A stretch of 11,633 nt of DNA from Cloacimonetes bacterium UBA4175. GTDB taxonomy: Bacteria > Cloacimonadota > Cloacimonadia > Cloacimonadales > Cloacimonadaceae. Positions within the stretch are counted from its first letter, which is position 1, and each line of letters opens with the position of its first letter. The position numbers and the translations under genes were made by a program. Location of the stretch: contig DFUX01000052.1 of assembly GCA_002379855.1 (NCBI GenBank), positions 1,992 through 13,624 of the forward strand. Direction: 5' to 3'. This document shows positions 6,743 to 11,633 of this stretch, in pieces. The notes beneath the pieces were generated by a model that was not told the DNA's origin, did not search any database, and saw nothing but the letters and a program-made list of their open reading frames with translations.

Positions 6743-7805
6743 ACTTGTAGATACCTTTGATGCCTTGCCGCATCTTCATGTCCTGCAGTTTGTTGTCCTC
6801 TCCAAACCGCGCTTCCAGATAGCTGCCGCTGGCTGAATTGATAAAGAAATCCCGTTTCTCGTTTGGGGATTGCAGATAGTAATAACTCACGGAGTTTTCC
6901 GCCTTAAAGTCCCGGATCGCCTGATCCTTGAACCCCAAGTTGATATAATCGGCGTTGACCCAGTTGCTTTTGGGCGCGTTGGGTTCCTCCGAGAACCACA
7001 CCCGGCAGGAGTCCACCAGCTCCGCCCCAATCAGCTTTCTTTGCTCAAAGTAAAGATAGAACTCTCTTGCTTCGGCGCTGGCATAATCCGAATCGAAGCG
7101 TGGCGCGCCGGTGAACACGGCCTTGTCTCCGTTCAGGAAGTAGAGCAGGAAATCACTGGTGGCTTTGTAATCCCGGGTTTGGGCCAGTACGTTGAAAGTT
7201 GCCACCAGCTTGCGTTCCTCGTCAAAAAACTCGATCTTCTCCGCTTTCACCAGCAGCGTATCTTCAGCCGCGGAACGCACCACGGGGTTTTCCACCATGT
7301 AGGCGTAGCCGTTTTTCCTGTCCCAGAAAGCGTAACCACAGGTTGCCGAGGCCTTTTCGTCCTTGTCGTAGGAGGACACGTTTTGCCACGCCGTTACATT
7401 GTCCACCTTCATGTTGTAGATGGCAAAGTCAGACCTGAACCACCGGAAGGAACCGCTTTTCCGGGTTTCGGTGATATAGACCTTTCCCCCGGCGTTGAGC
7501 TGATCTGGTATCCGGTAGTAGGTGAGGCTGTCCGCTTTCAGGGCCAGGGAATCGTTGTTCACCTTTACGTTGCCGTCCAGCCGCGCTATCTTCTGTTTGT
7601 CGAAGATCATTGCCCTGTTGCTGTGGAACTCGGTTTCGCCATACCAGAAGTGCACGTTTCCATACAGCTCGAGGATTTGCTCGTCCTGCACCTTGTTCAG
7701 ATACAGCTTGTCGGAGTGGATCACGCGGAGCTCCTCCGCCTTGTTTTTTCCCCAAAGAGGCAGCAAGATCAGCAGCAACAGGCTACCAATCCAGATATTC
7801 TTCAC
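6726..7805 (-). CDS. lptA: LptA/OstA-like periplasmic LPS transport protein
   Basis: I place the start at the GTG at 7805: an excellent ribosome site (GGAGGGGG, 7812-7819) lies 6 bases upstream, and the product then begins with a clean export signal (MKNIWIGSLLLLILLPLWGK). An ATG farther up at 7889 would hide this signal behind 28 residues. The 359-residue product has LptA/OstA-type beta-strand repeats in its first half: LELYGNVHFWYGETEFHS, then ARLDGNVKVNNDSLALKAD, then GGKVYITE. Such jellyroll proteins form the periplasmic LPS bridge between LptC and LptD. It is about twice the length of E. coli LptA (185 residues); the rest resembles the longer OstA-like proteins of the FCB group, but I do not recognise a separate domain there. 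It overlaps lptC by 23 bases and precedes lptB. Function is inferred from position and the N-terminal repeats. Confidence 0.8.
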   Translation of the reverse strand: MKNIWIGSLLLLILLPLWGKNKAEELRVIHSDKLYLNKVQDEQILELYGNVHFWYGETEFHSNRAMIFDKQKIARLDGNVKVNNDSLALKADSLTYYRIPDQLNAGGKVYITETRKSGSFRWFRSDFAIYNMKVDNVTAWQNVSSYDKDEKASATCGYAFWDRKNGYAYMVENPVVRSAAEDTLLVKAEKIEFFDEERKLVATFNVLAQTRDYKATSDFLLYFLNGDKAVFTGAPRFDSDYASAEAREFYLYFEQRKLIGAELVDSCRVWFSEEPNAPKSNWVNADYINLGFKDQAIRDFKAENSVSYYYLQSPNEKRDFFINSASGSYLEARFGEDNKLQDMKMRQGIKGIYKFQDKS

Positions 7806-8349
7806 CGAAGACCCCCTCCGCGGATATCTTTTCCATTTCGGCAAACTCCACCCGGGAGTTGGTGCGCAGATTCTCTCCCCGCAACACATTGCCGTCTCTG
7901 ACCAAGGTCACTTTTCCCGGCGCGGTGAGCAAGTCCAGGTTGCGGTCCCAGACAATCCTGGAGGAAGCCACGCTGCCTCCGGGTGACTCCAATTTAACGT
8001 TGCCATTGGCAAGGATCAGGTTGCGGGCGTCATCCACGATCGTGCTGTCTGCCTTCAGTTTGGACGTGTCCCCTGTCTTTGAATCATAGGCGGTGATGTC
8101 CACCTTGTAGGCGTTGAGGATCTTGCGGTCATTGAAACGCTCGATCCTGGCTGCCTTGAGGATATAGTCGATTCTGGTGCCGTTGAACTCCGTGATAGTC
8201 ACGTTTTCGCTGATCTCATCCGGAAGCCTGCGGTCTAAAGGCGGGGTGGACACAGTCAACTGATCGTTTGAGCAAGCGCCGAGAGCGAGCAGCAGCAACA
8301 AAGCCAGGCTAACTGATCTGATCGAGGTAGGCAAGCAAGGCCTGTTCAT
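7783..8349 (-). CDS. lptC: LptC-family LPS export lipoprotein
   Basis: LptC takes LPS from LptBFG and hands it to LptA. The 188-residue product opens with a charged n-region and a leucine-rich core (SLALLLLLALGAC) ending in a lipobox with Cys26, so it is probably a lipoprotein; E. coli LptC instead keeps a transmembrane anchor. The mature part shows the LptC/OstA beta pattern: ENVTITEFNGTRIDYILKA, AYKVDITAYD, LKADSTIVDDARNLILANG and GEVFGEE-like end strands. Asn27-Asp after the cysteine are compatible with either membrane. The ATG at 8349 has AAGGGAT about 6 bases upstream; the gene overlaps kdsC by 41 bases and lptA by 23. Identification rests on the signal, the length, the strand pattern and the neighbours; LptC proteins diverge fast in sequence. 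Confidence 0.8.
   Translation of the reverse strand: MNRPCLPTSIRSVSLALLLLLALGACSNDQLTVSTPPLDRRLPDEISENVTITEFNGTRIDYILKAARIERFNDRKILNAYKVDITAYDSKTGDTSKLKADSTIVDDARNLILANGNVKLESPGGSVASSRIVWDRNLDLLTAPGKVTLVRDGNVLRGENLRTNSRVEFAEMEKISAEGVFGEEYLDW
7812..7819 (-). promoter_or_regulatory. Ribosome binding site that fixes the GTG start of lptA
   Basis: GGAGGGGG lies inside the end of lptC, 6 bases before the GTG at 7805. It favours the short, signal-peptide-first form of the lptA product. Confidence 0.75.
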
Positions 8350-8866
8350 ATATCCCTTTGTTGGTCAGCACCATTTCGATGCACTCCCGCACCGCGCCAT
8401 GGCCTCCCGTGTTGCTTGTAACGTAATCCGCCAGTTGCTTGATATCTTCCACGGCGTCCGCCGGGCATACCGACACAGCCGCTTTGAACATTGCCGGCAG
8501 GTCATTCCAATCGTCTCCCATCATCAGGACGTTGTCCCAATCGAGTTCCAGTTCCTGCAGCAGTTCGTTGATCTTTTGCACTTTATGGGCAATGCCCTGA
8601 TAGAGGAATTCGATTTTCATGTCCTGGCAGCGGCGCTCGAGTATGGTCGAGGTCCTTCCCGTCACCACGGCGGTGTGGACTCCGGCTTCCCTCAACAACC
8701 TGAAGCCCAGCCCGTCCTGGGAATAGAAGTTTTTCACTTCCGTTCCGGCGCTGTTGTAGATTATTCTTCCATCCGTGAGCACGCCGTCGCAATCAAAGAC
8801 AACGAGCTTGATCTTTTCCCAGTGTACCAGGGGTTTGTTAGGTTTGATCAGTTTTTTAAATTTCAT
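8309..8866 (-). CDS. kdsC: KDO-8-phosphate phosphatase (HAD family)
   Basis: KdsC removes phosphate from KDO-8-phosphate to give KDO, the sugar joining lipid A to the LPS core. I choose the ATG at 8866, with GGGAGGA at 8871-8877 and a 5-base spacer; an upstream ATG at 8902 lies well inside kdsA and has no such site. The 185 residues (E. coli 188) show HAD motif I DCDGVLTDG (nucleophile Asp25, Asp27), motif II VVTGR (68-71), a lysine at 95 for motif III, motif IV GDDWNDLPAM (118-126) and the KdsC tail GGHGAVRECIEMVL. It is the small capless type that works as a tetramer. The start codon overlaps the kdsA stop as ATGA, coupling product-linked enzymes of consecutive steps; downstream it overlaps lptC by 41 bases. 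Confidence 0.95.
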   Translation of the reverse strand: MKFKKLIKPNKPLVHWEKIKLVVFDCDGVLTDGRIIYNSAGTEVKNFYSQDGLGFRLLREAGVHTAVVTGRTSTILERRCQDMKIEFLYQGIAHKVQKINELLQELELDWDNVLMMGDDWNDLPAMFKAAVSVCPADAVEDIKQLADYVTSNTGGHGAVRECIEMVLTNKGIYEQALLAYLDQIS

Positions 8867-9669
8867 CTTGTCCTCCCGATTTCCTGCTTTATGCGCAGGC
8901 ATTCTTCAATCAAGGGTTTAAGCTGTTCCAGGGACAGCATGCTGGCTGCGTCGCTCAGGGCCTCGCTGGGCTTGGGATGCACTTCCAGAAAGAGGCCGTC
9001 CACCCAGCCGGTGGCTACAGCCGCCTTTGCCATCATCGGCGCGTATTCCGGGCAGCCTCCCGAGGTTTTTCCCGCGCTGGGCTTTTGCAGGGAATGGGTC
9101 ACGTCATAGACCACGGGATGGCCGATTGCTCCCATGACCGCGAAAGACCTGAAATCGACCACCAGATCGTGATAGCCAAAGCTGCTGCCGCGTTCCGTGA
9201 GCAAAACTTTGGGCTGCTTGCCGGCTTTGAGGGCTGCCGCTTGCATGTCTTCCGGGGCCATGAACTGACCCTTTTTGAGGTTGACGATCCTGCCCGTCTC
9301 TGCCGCCGCCCGGATCAGCGCGGTTTGCCGGCAGAGGAAAGCCGGTATCTGCAGGATGTCGCAGACCGCGGCTGCCATTTCCGCTTCACTTTGTTCGTGG
9401 ATGTCGGTCAGCAGAGGCAGTCCATATTCCCGTTTGATCTTTTCCAGGGCGCGCAGCCCCTCCGCCATGCCCGGGCCGGCATAGGAATCCCCGCTGCTGC
9501 GATTGGCTTTGGCGTATGATGACTTGAAGATCACGGCGATCTCAAACTCCTTCTGGATTTGGAGCAGAGTTTCCGCCACCTCCCGCATCACAGCGTCTGT
9601 TTCCACAACGCAGGGACCGGCGATCAGGAAGAGCTTCCGTTTGTCGCACAGCTTTGTATATAGATCCAT
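8863..9669 (-). CDS. kdsA: 3-deoxy-D-manno-octulosonate 8-phosphate synthase, metal-dependent type
   Basis: KdsA condenses PEP with arabinose-5-phosphate to KDO-8-phosphate, the committed step of KDO synthesis. Family motifs in the 268 residues: IAGPCVVET (17-24, Cys20), KANRSS (54-59), LTDIHE (87-92), IPAFLCRQT (108-116), KKGQFMAPEDM (132-142), LTERGSSFGY (157-166), DVTHSLQKP (189-197), LEVHPKPSEALSDAAS (228-243). Cys20, His192, Glu229 and Asp240 match the four metal ligands of the Aquifex enzyme (Cys11, His185, Glu222, Asp233); the metal-free E. coli enzyme has Asn in place of the cysteine. It is therefore predicted to be metal-dependent. The FGYNN motif reads FGYHD. The ATG is 9 bases after the metK stop, with AGGCAGG about 5 bases upstream. 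It overlaps kdsC by 4 bases. Confidence 0.96.
   Translation of the reverse strand: MDLYTKLCDKRKLFLIAGPCVVETDAVMREVAETLLQIQKEFEIAVIFKSSYAKANRSSGDSYAGPGMAEGLRALEKIKREYGLPLLTDIHEQSEAEMAAAVCDILQIPAFLCRQTALIRAAAETGRIVNLKKGQFMAPEDMQAAALKAGKQPKVLLTERGSSFGYHDLVVDFRSFAVMGAIGHPVVYDVTHSLQKPSAGKTSGGCPEYAPMMAKAAVATGWVDGLFLEVHPKPSEALSDAASMLSLEQLKPLIEECLRIKQEIGRTR
8871..8877 (-). promoter_or_regulatory. Ribosome binding site that fixes the kdsC start
   Basis: GGGAGGA lies 5 bases before the ATG at 8866, inside the last codons of kdsA. It selects the ATGA-overlap start over the ATG at 8902. Confidence 0.8.
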
Positions 9670-9678
9670 TTGACCTGC

Positions 9679-10851
9679 CTATTTAAGCGCTTTGACCTTC
9701 TCCCAGGTAAAGTTGCCGTCATCACGCCCAAAATGGCCGTATGCGGCTGTGGGTAGATAACAGGGCCTGCGCAAATCAAGGTATTCAATTATGCCTTTAA
9801 CTGTCAAGTCAAAACTGGAGCGGATCAGTTTCTCCAGTTCCATATCGCTCATCTTTCCGCTGCCAAAGGTGTCAACCATCAGCGACACCGGCTCCGCTTC
9901 GCCGATCACAAAGCTGAACTGCAACAGGCATTCTTCAGCCAAACCGGAACCCACTACGCTCTTGGCGATGTGGCGTGCCATGTATGACGCGCTGCGATCC
10001 ACCTTGGAAGCATCCTTGCCGGAGAAGGAGCCGCCGCCATGCTGGGCCCAGCCGCCATAGGTGTCCACAATGATCTTTCTTCCGGTCAAACCCGTATCGG
10101 AGGCGGGGCCGCCATCCTCCCACATGCCCAGGGGATTGATCTTGATCTCGTAGTCTTCAGCCCTGAAGGTGCAGTGGGAGTCGCTTTCCATCTCCGCGAC
10201 GGTGGGGCGGATAACCAACTCTGTGATTTCCTGTTTGAGGTCGCTGAATTGGGCTTCGGAGAGGGGCAGATGGTGGGTCGAGATCACCACGTTCTGCAGT
10301 GCCACAGGCTTACGCCCGCAAAAGAGCATGCTCACCTGGGATTTGGCGTCGGGCAGGATATTGGCAATCGTGCCGTTCTTGCGCAGCCTGGCCAGGTTTT
10401 GCAACAGCTTGTGCGCCATGGTGATGGGCGCGGGCATCAATTGGCGCGTCTGGTCGCAGGCGTAGCCGAACATCAGGCCCTGGTCACCCGCCCCCTGGTT
10501 TTCCATGAGGGCTGTTTCCTGGCTGTGCAGCAGGTTGAGTATCTGGCAATTGGCGTCAAAGCCCAGGTTTGGATTGGTGTAGCCGATGTCGGAAATCACC
10601 TTGCGCACCAAGGGGATGACGTCGATTTTCCTGTCCACGGGGGAGGAAATCTCTCCTGAAAGCACCACCTGGTTTTTGGTGCAGAGTGTTTCGCAGGCCA
10701 CCTTGGAATAGCCGCTCTGACGCAGATAGGCGTCCAAAATGGAATCCGCGATCTGGTCGCAGACCTTGTCCGGGTGTCCCTCAGACACAGATTCCGAGGT
10801 GAAGGTGTATTGGTTTTTTGTGCAGGGCACGGAAGCGTGTAAAGCTGTCAT
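9679..10851 (-). CDS. metK: S-adenosylmethionine synthetase
   Basis: MetK makes S-adenosylmethionine from methionine and ATP, supplying methyl groups for the cell. In the 390 residues: FTSESVSEGHPDK (17-29, His26 and Asp28 at the active site), GFDAN (97-101), NQGAGDQGLMFGY (118-130), MPAPITMAH (139-147), DAKSQV (168-173), LTGRKIIVDTYGGW (255-268), the phosphate-binding GGGSFSGKD (272-280) and KVDRSASY (283-290), and near the C-terminus AAYGHFGRDDG. All are diagnostic. There is a slightly longer N-terminus (about 10 residues) than in E. coli. A strong ribosome site (AAGGAG, 10858-10863) lies 6 bases before the ATG. As the first gene after a terminator, metK probably heads the operon. The roughly 50-base leader is too short for a SAM riboswitch. 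Confidence 0.97.
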   Translation of the reverse strand: MTALHASVPCTKNQYTFTSESVSEGHPDKVCDQIADSILDAYLRQSGYSKVACETLCTKNQVVLSGEISSPVDRKIDVIPLVRKVISDIGYTNPNLGFDANCQILNLLHSQETALMENQGAGDQGLMFGYACDQTRQLMPAPITMAHKLLQNLARLRKNGTIANILPDAKSQVSMLFCGRKPVALQNVVISTHHLPLSEAQFSDLKQEITELVIRPTVAEMESDSHCTFRAEDYEIKINPLGMWEDGGPASDTGLTGRKIIVDTYGGWAQHGGGSFSGKDASKVDRSASYMARHIAKSVVGSGLAEECLLQFSFVIGEAEPVSLMVDTFGSGKMSDMELEKLIRSSFDLTVKGIIEYLDLRRPCYLPTAAYGHFGRDDGNFTWEKVKALK

Positions 10852-10913
10852 CTTGTTCTCCTTATGATGAATAAATATCTTTTGCCGTCAGGGTCAGAGC
10901 CTTTACTCAGCGC
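10852..10913 (-). promoter_or_regulatory. metK leader, no promoter recognised
   Basis: The interval between the upstream terminator and metK should hold the main promoter of the operon, but I see no good -35/-10 pair; AT-rich AGATATTTATTC is the only -10-like area. The ribosome site AAGGAG is clear at 10858-10863. No riboswitch or extended leader structure was noticed. Confidence 0.3.
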
Positions 10914-10941
10914 AAAAAAAATCCGGCCGCTAAAGCCGGAT
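10914..10941 (-). terminator. Rho-independent terminator downstream of tRNA-Lys
   Basis: On the minus strand a perfect 7-bp stem (ATCCGGC / GCCGGAT) with a 7-base loop runs straight into eight T's. It ends the tRNA transcript and separates it from metK. It works in one direction only: there is no T-run on the other side. Confidence 0.9.
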
Positions 10942-11005
10942 GATACTCTTTCCGCACTTTAGCACATTTCTATCGCGGAGCAAAGAGCAAATCGCCGCAG
11001 TTTTT

Positions 11006-11023
11006 AAAACCCGTTCTCACGGG
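11006..11023 (-). terminator. Short hairpin just after tRNA-Lys, possible first terminator
   Basis: CCCGT and ACGGG enclose a GAGA tetraloop on the minus strand, followed by four T's, beginning 10 bases after the tRNA CCA end. The stem is short and the T-run poor, so it may instead be a 3' processing hairpin, backed by the strong terminator about 65 bases on. Confidence 0.4.
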
Positions 11024-11033
11024 AGATAAAACA

Positions 11034-11109
11034 TGGTACATCTCCGGGGATTCGAACCCCGGACCCACTGATTAAGAGTCAGTTGCTCTACCAACTGAGC
11101 TAGAGATGC
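11034..11109 (-). tRNA. tRNA-Lys (anticodon CUU)
   Basis: The 76-base cloverleaf includes an encoded CCA. The anticodon stem ACTGA/TCAGT holds the 7-base loop CTCTTAA, giving anticodon CTT, which reads AAG lysine codons. The D-arm (GCTC...GAGC), the TTCGAAT T-loop with a CGGGG/CCCCG stem and a 7-bp acceptor stem are complete. The first acceptor pair is G1-U72, a wobble rather than Watson-Crick. No intron or integration scar is visible. Confidence 0.97.
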
Positions 11110-11121
11110 ACTATTTCGTTC

Positions 11122-11150
11122 CACAAAATTGCGGGGCATTTCCCTGTCAA
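11122..11150 (-). promoter_or_regulatory. Possible promoter of tRNA-Lys
   Basis: A perfect TTGACA (11145-11150) is followed after 17 bases by TTTGTG (11122-11127), a poor sigma-70 -10 box. The overlapping CAATTTTG (11124-11131) resembles the TAnnTTTG box of Bacteroidota promoters at 7 of its conserved spacing positions except the first T. A start near 11115 would give a short tRNA leader. Confidence 0.4.
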
Positions 11151-11208
11151 GAAAAAGCTTAGCTGTGACTATCTCCCGCCCCGCTTTTATCTCTGATATG
11201 CCGCATCG

Positions 11209-11343
11209 CTATTTCACTATCGCCAGTTTGCCCGTCTGAATGTGTTTCCCCTGTTTAATCCTCACAAAATACATTCCGCTGCCAAGCTTGCGTCCGGAAT
11301 CGTCCCAGGTTTCCATCCTCAACAGTCCCCAAAACCATGTCAT
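11209..11343 (-). pseudogene. C-terminal fragment of a T9SS-sorted (Por secretion) protein
   Basis: A 44-codon frame ends at the TAG at 11211-11209. Its product contains ETWDDSGRKLGSGMYFVRIK and, near the end, TGKLAIVK: the W-D-x-x-G...L.SG.YFVRI...GK..IVK pattern of type IX secretion C-terminal sorting domains, which direct large surface or secreted proteins of the FCB group across the outer membrane. Upstream, the same frame runs into an inverted repeat and meets a TAA at about 11377, so no passenger domain is attached here. There is an ATG at 11343, but no ribosome site, and a 44-residue sorting tail alone would have no cargo. It is most likely what remains of a larger gene truncated by the adjacent repeat. 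Confidence 0.65.
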
Positions 11344-11384
11344 CCCGGGAAGTCGGGGACCCTCTGGGGTGGCTTACCCGGGAT
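11342..11384. repeat. Palindromic intergenic repeat element
   Basis: Outer arms ATCCCGGG (11342-11349) and CCCGGGAT (11377-11384) pair perfectly; inside them AAG/CTT (11350-11352, 11373-11375) and ACCC/GGGT (11359-11362, 11367-11370) also pair. The flanks read CTGGATCCCGGG...CCCGGGATGACA on the minus strand, the look of widespread bacterial intergenic palindromes. It sits exactly where the T9SS fragment loses its upstream coding part. Confidence 0.7.
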
Positions 11385-11399
11385 CCAGTCTTTTGGGAG

Positions 11400-11409
11400 T
11401 GTTTGAAGT
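11400..11409. repeat. Third partial copy of the right-end repeat motif
   Basis: TGTTTGAAGT is an exact match to the reverse complement of 11536-11545. It is followed by TTTAGAGCC, a looser match to the rest of that motif. With the pair at 11474 and 11526 it makes three related copies in 150 bases. Confidence 0.5.
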
Positions 11410-11473
11410 TTAGAGCCAACTTGTCTGGTGGCAGTTTACAGCCTGGTAAGGCTTTTGAACTCCATGCTGGCTT

Positions 11474-11545
11474 TGTTTGGAGTTCGAGCCGGCAAGATGG
11501 GTTTCATGCTTATGCCAGTCCTGAAGCCGGCTCGGACTTCAAACA
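11474..11545 (+). repeat. 20-bp inverted repeat forming a long hairpin
   Basis: The arms 11474-11493 and 11526-11545 match at 18 of 20 positions, with a 32-base loop. In plus-strand RNA the two differing positions become G-U and U-G wobble pairs, so the stem closes over all 20 positions; in minus-strand RNA they become A-C mismatches. A competing short hairpin (GAACTCCA at 11457-11464 with TGGAGTTC at 11478-11485) uses part of the left arm. It could belong to a structured RNA, a small mobile repeat or a dispersed repeat family. No convincing gene is seen across 11385-11633; an 84-codon plus-strand frame at 11337-11591 covers the repeats and is not credible. Confidence 0.6.
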
Positions 11546-11577
11546 TTTTTATTCAAGACAGGTTTCGGCTCAAGCGG

Positions 11578-11597
11578 TTCACGCAGATTAGCGTGGA
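11578..11597. repeat. Short inverted repeat with an ATTAGCGTGGAT-type core
   Basis: CACGC (11580-11584) and GCGTG (11591-11595) surround AGATTA, extended by a wobble and a T-A pair on the plus strand. The wording (CACGCAGATTAGCGTGGAT) recalls dispersed intergenic motifs of the kind ATCCGCG-TTAATC-CGCG found in many genomes. Confidence 0.45.
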
Positions 11598-11608
11598 TAA
11601 TATAAGGG

Positions 11609-11629
11609 CTGCCGAAGTCTGTTCGGCAG
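11609..11629. repeat. Hairpin at the right edge of the window
   Basis: CTGCCGAA and TTCGGCAG form a perfect 8-bp stem around a GTCTG loop, 4 bases from the window end. Whether a T-run follows on the plus strand cannot be seen, so a terminator for a plus-strand RNA is possible but unproven. Confidence 0.5.
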
Positions 11630-11633
11630 AGGC

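Noticed and set aside
6870..7901. 343-codon plus-strand open frame opposite lptA
   Set aside because: Antisense shadow; the minus strand has a signal peptide, ribosome site and OstA repeats.
8867..8902. N-terminal extension of kdsC from the ATG at 8902
   Set aside because: It adds 12 residues not seen in KdsC and lacks a ribosome site; the ATG at 8866 has GGGAGGA at the right distance.
10852..10945. SAM riboswitch in front of metK
   Set aside because: The space after the tRNA terminator is only about 60 bases, and the only stem there is the terminator itself.
11337..11591. 84-codon plus-strand open frame at the right end
   Set aside because: It is made of inverted-repeat arms, has no ribosome site and no known motif. 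If found as a conserved multi-copy frame it should be reconsidered.
1..11633. CRISPR array, prophage, defence system or biosynthetic gene cluster
   Set aside because: No regularly spaced repeats, integrase, nuclease, transposase or synthase-like gene was seen; nearly all coding space is conserved housekeeping.

Overview
The window reads almost entirely on the minus strand. From metK (start at 10851) down to the left edge there is one unbroken, co-directional block of 11 genes: metK, kdsA, kdsC, lptC, lptA, lptB, rpoN, lpdA, hpf, hprK, ptsH and ptsI, the last cut by the window edge (12 genes counting it). Genes overlap or are separated by at most 19 bases, except for a 67-base gap between hpf and hprK. 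Almost every other long reading frame is an antisense or out-of-frame shadow of these genes.

The organism is a Gram-negative, LPS-bearing bacterium: it makes KDO (kdsA, kdsC) and exports LPS (lptC, lptA, lptB). At 11209-11343 lies the tail of a protein with what looks like a type IX secretion (Por) sorting domain, which points to the FCB superphylum (Bacteroidota, Cloacimonadota and relatives). A moderately GC-rich member of Candidatus Cloacimonadota is my best guess, from general resemblance only; a database search would settle it.

Layout from right to left. (1) 11342-11633: a gene-poor patch built of several inverted repeats, one of them a 20-bp stem that pairs fully only as plus-strand RNA. 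(2) 11209-11343: the remnant of a T9SS-sorted protein, abutting the first inverted repeat. (3) 11034-11109: tRNA-Lys(CUU), with a possible promoter upstream and two hairpin/T-run terminators downstream. (4) 9679-10851: metK. (5) 5945-9669: KDO synthesis and the LPS transport bridge. (6) 4485-5942: rpoN (sigma-54). (7) 3073-4473: a dihydrolipoyl dehydrogenase gene inserted where hpf would normally follow rpoN. (8) 1-3057: long-form hibernation factor hpf, then HPr kinase/phosphorylase, HPr and enzyme I.

The block is a version of the well-known lptA-lptB-rpoN-hpf-PTS neighbourhood of Proteobacteria. Here hprK plus HPr and enzyme I stand in place of ptsN/rapZ/npr, and no sugar permease is visible, so this looks like a regulatory phosphorelay. 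The cluster ties envelope assembly to sigma-54 transcription, ribosome hibernation and PEP/ATP-sensing protein phosphorylation. It is mostly conserved housekeeping; the less explained material is the hpf-hprK leader, the lpdA insertion and the repeat patch at the right end.
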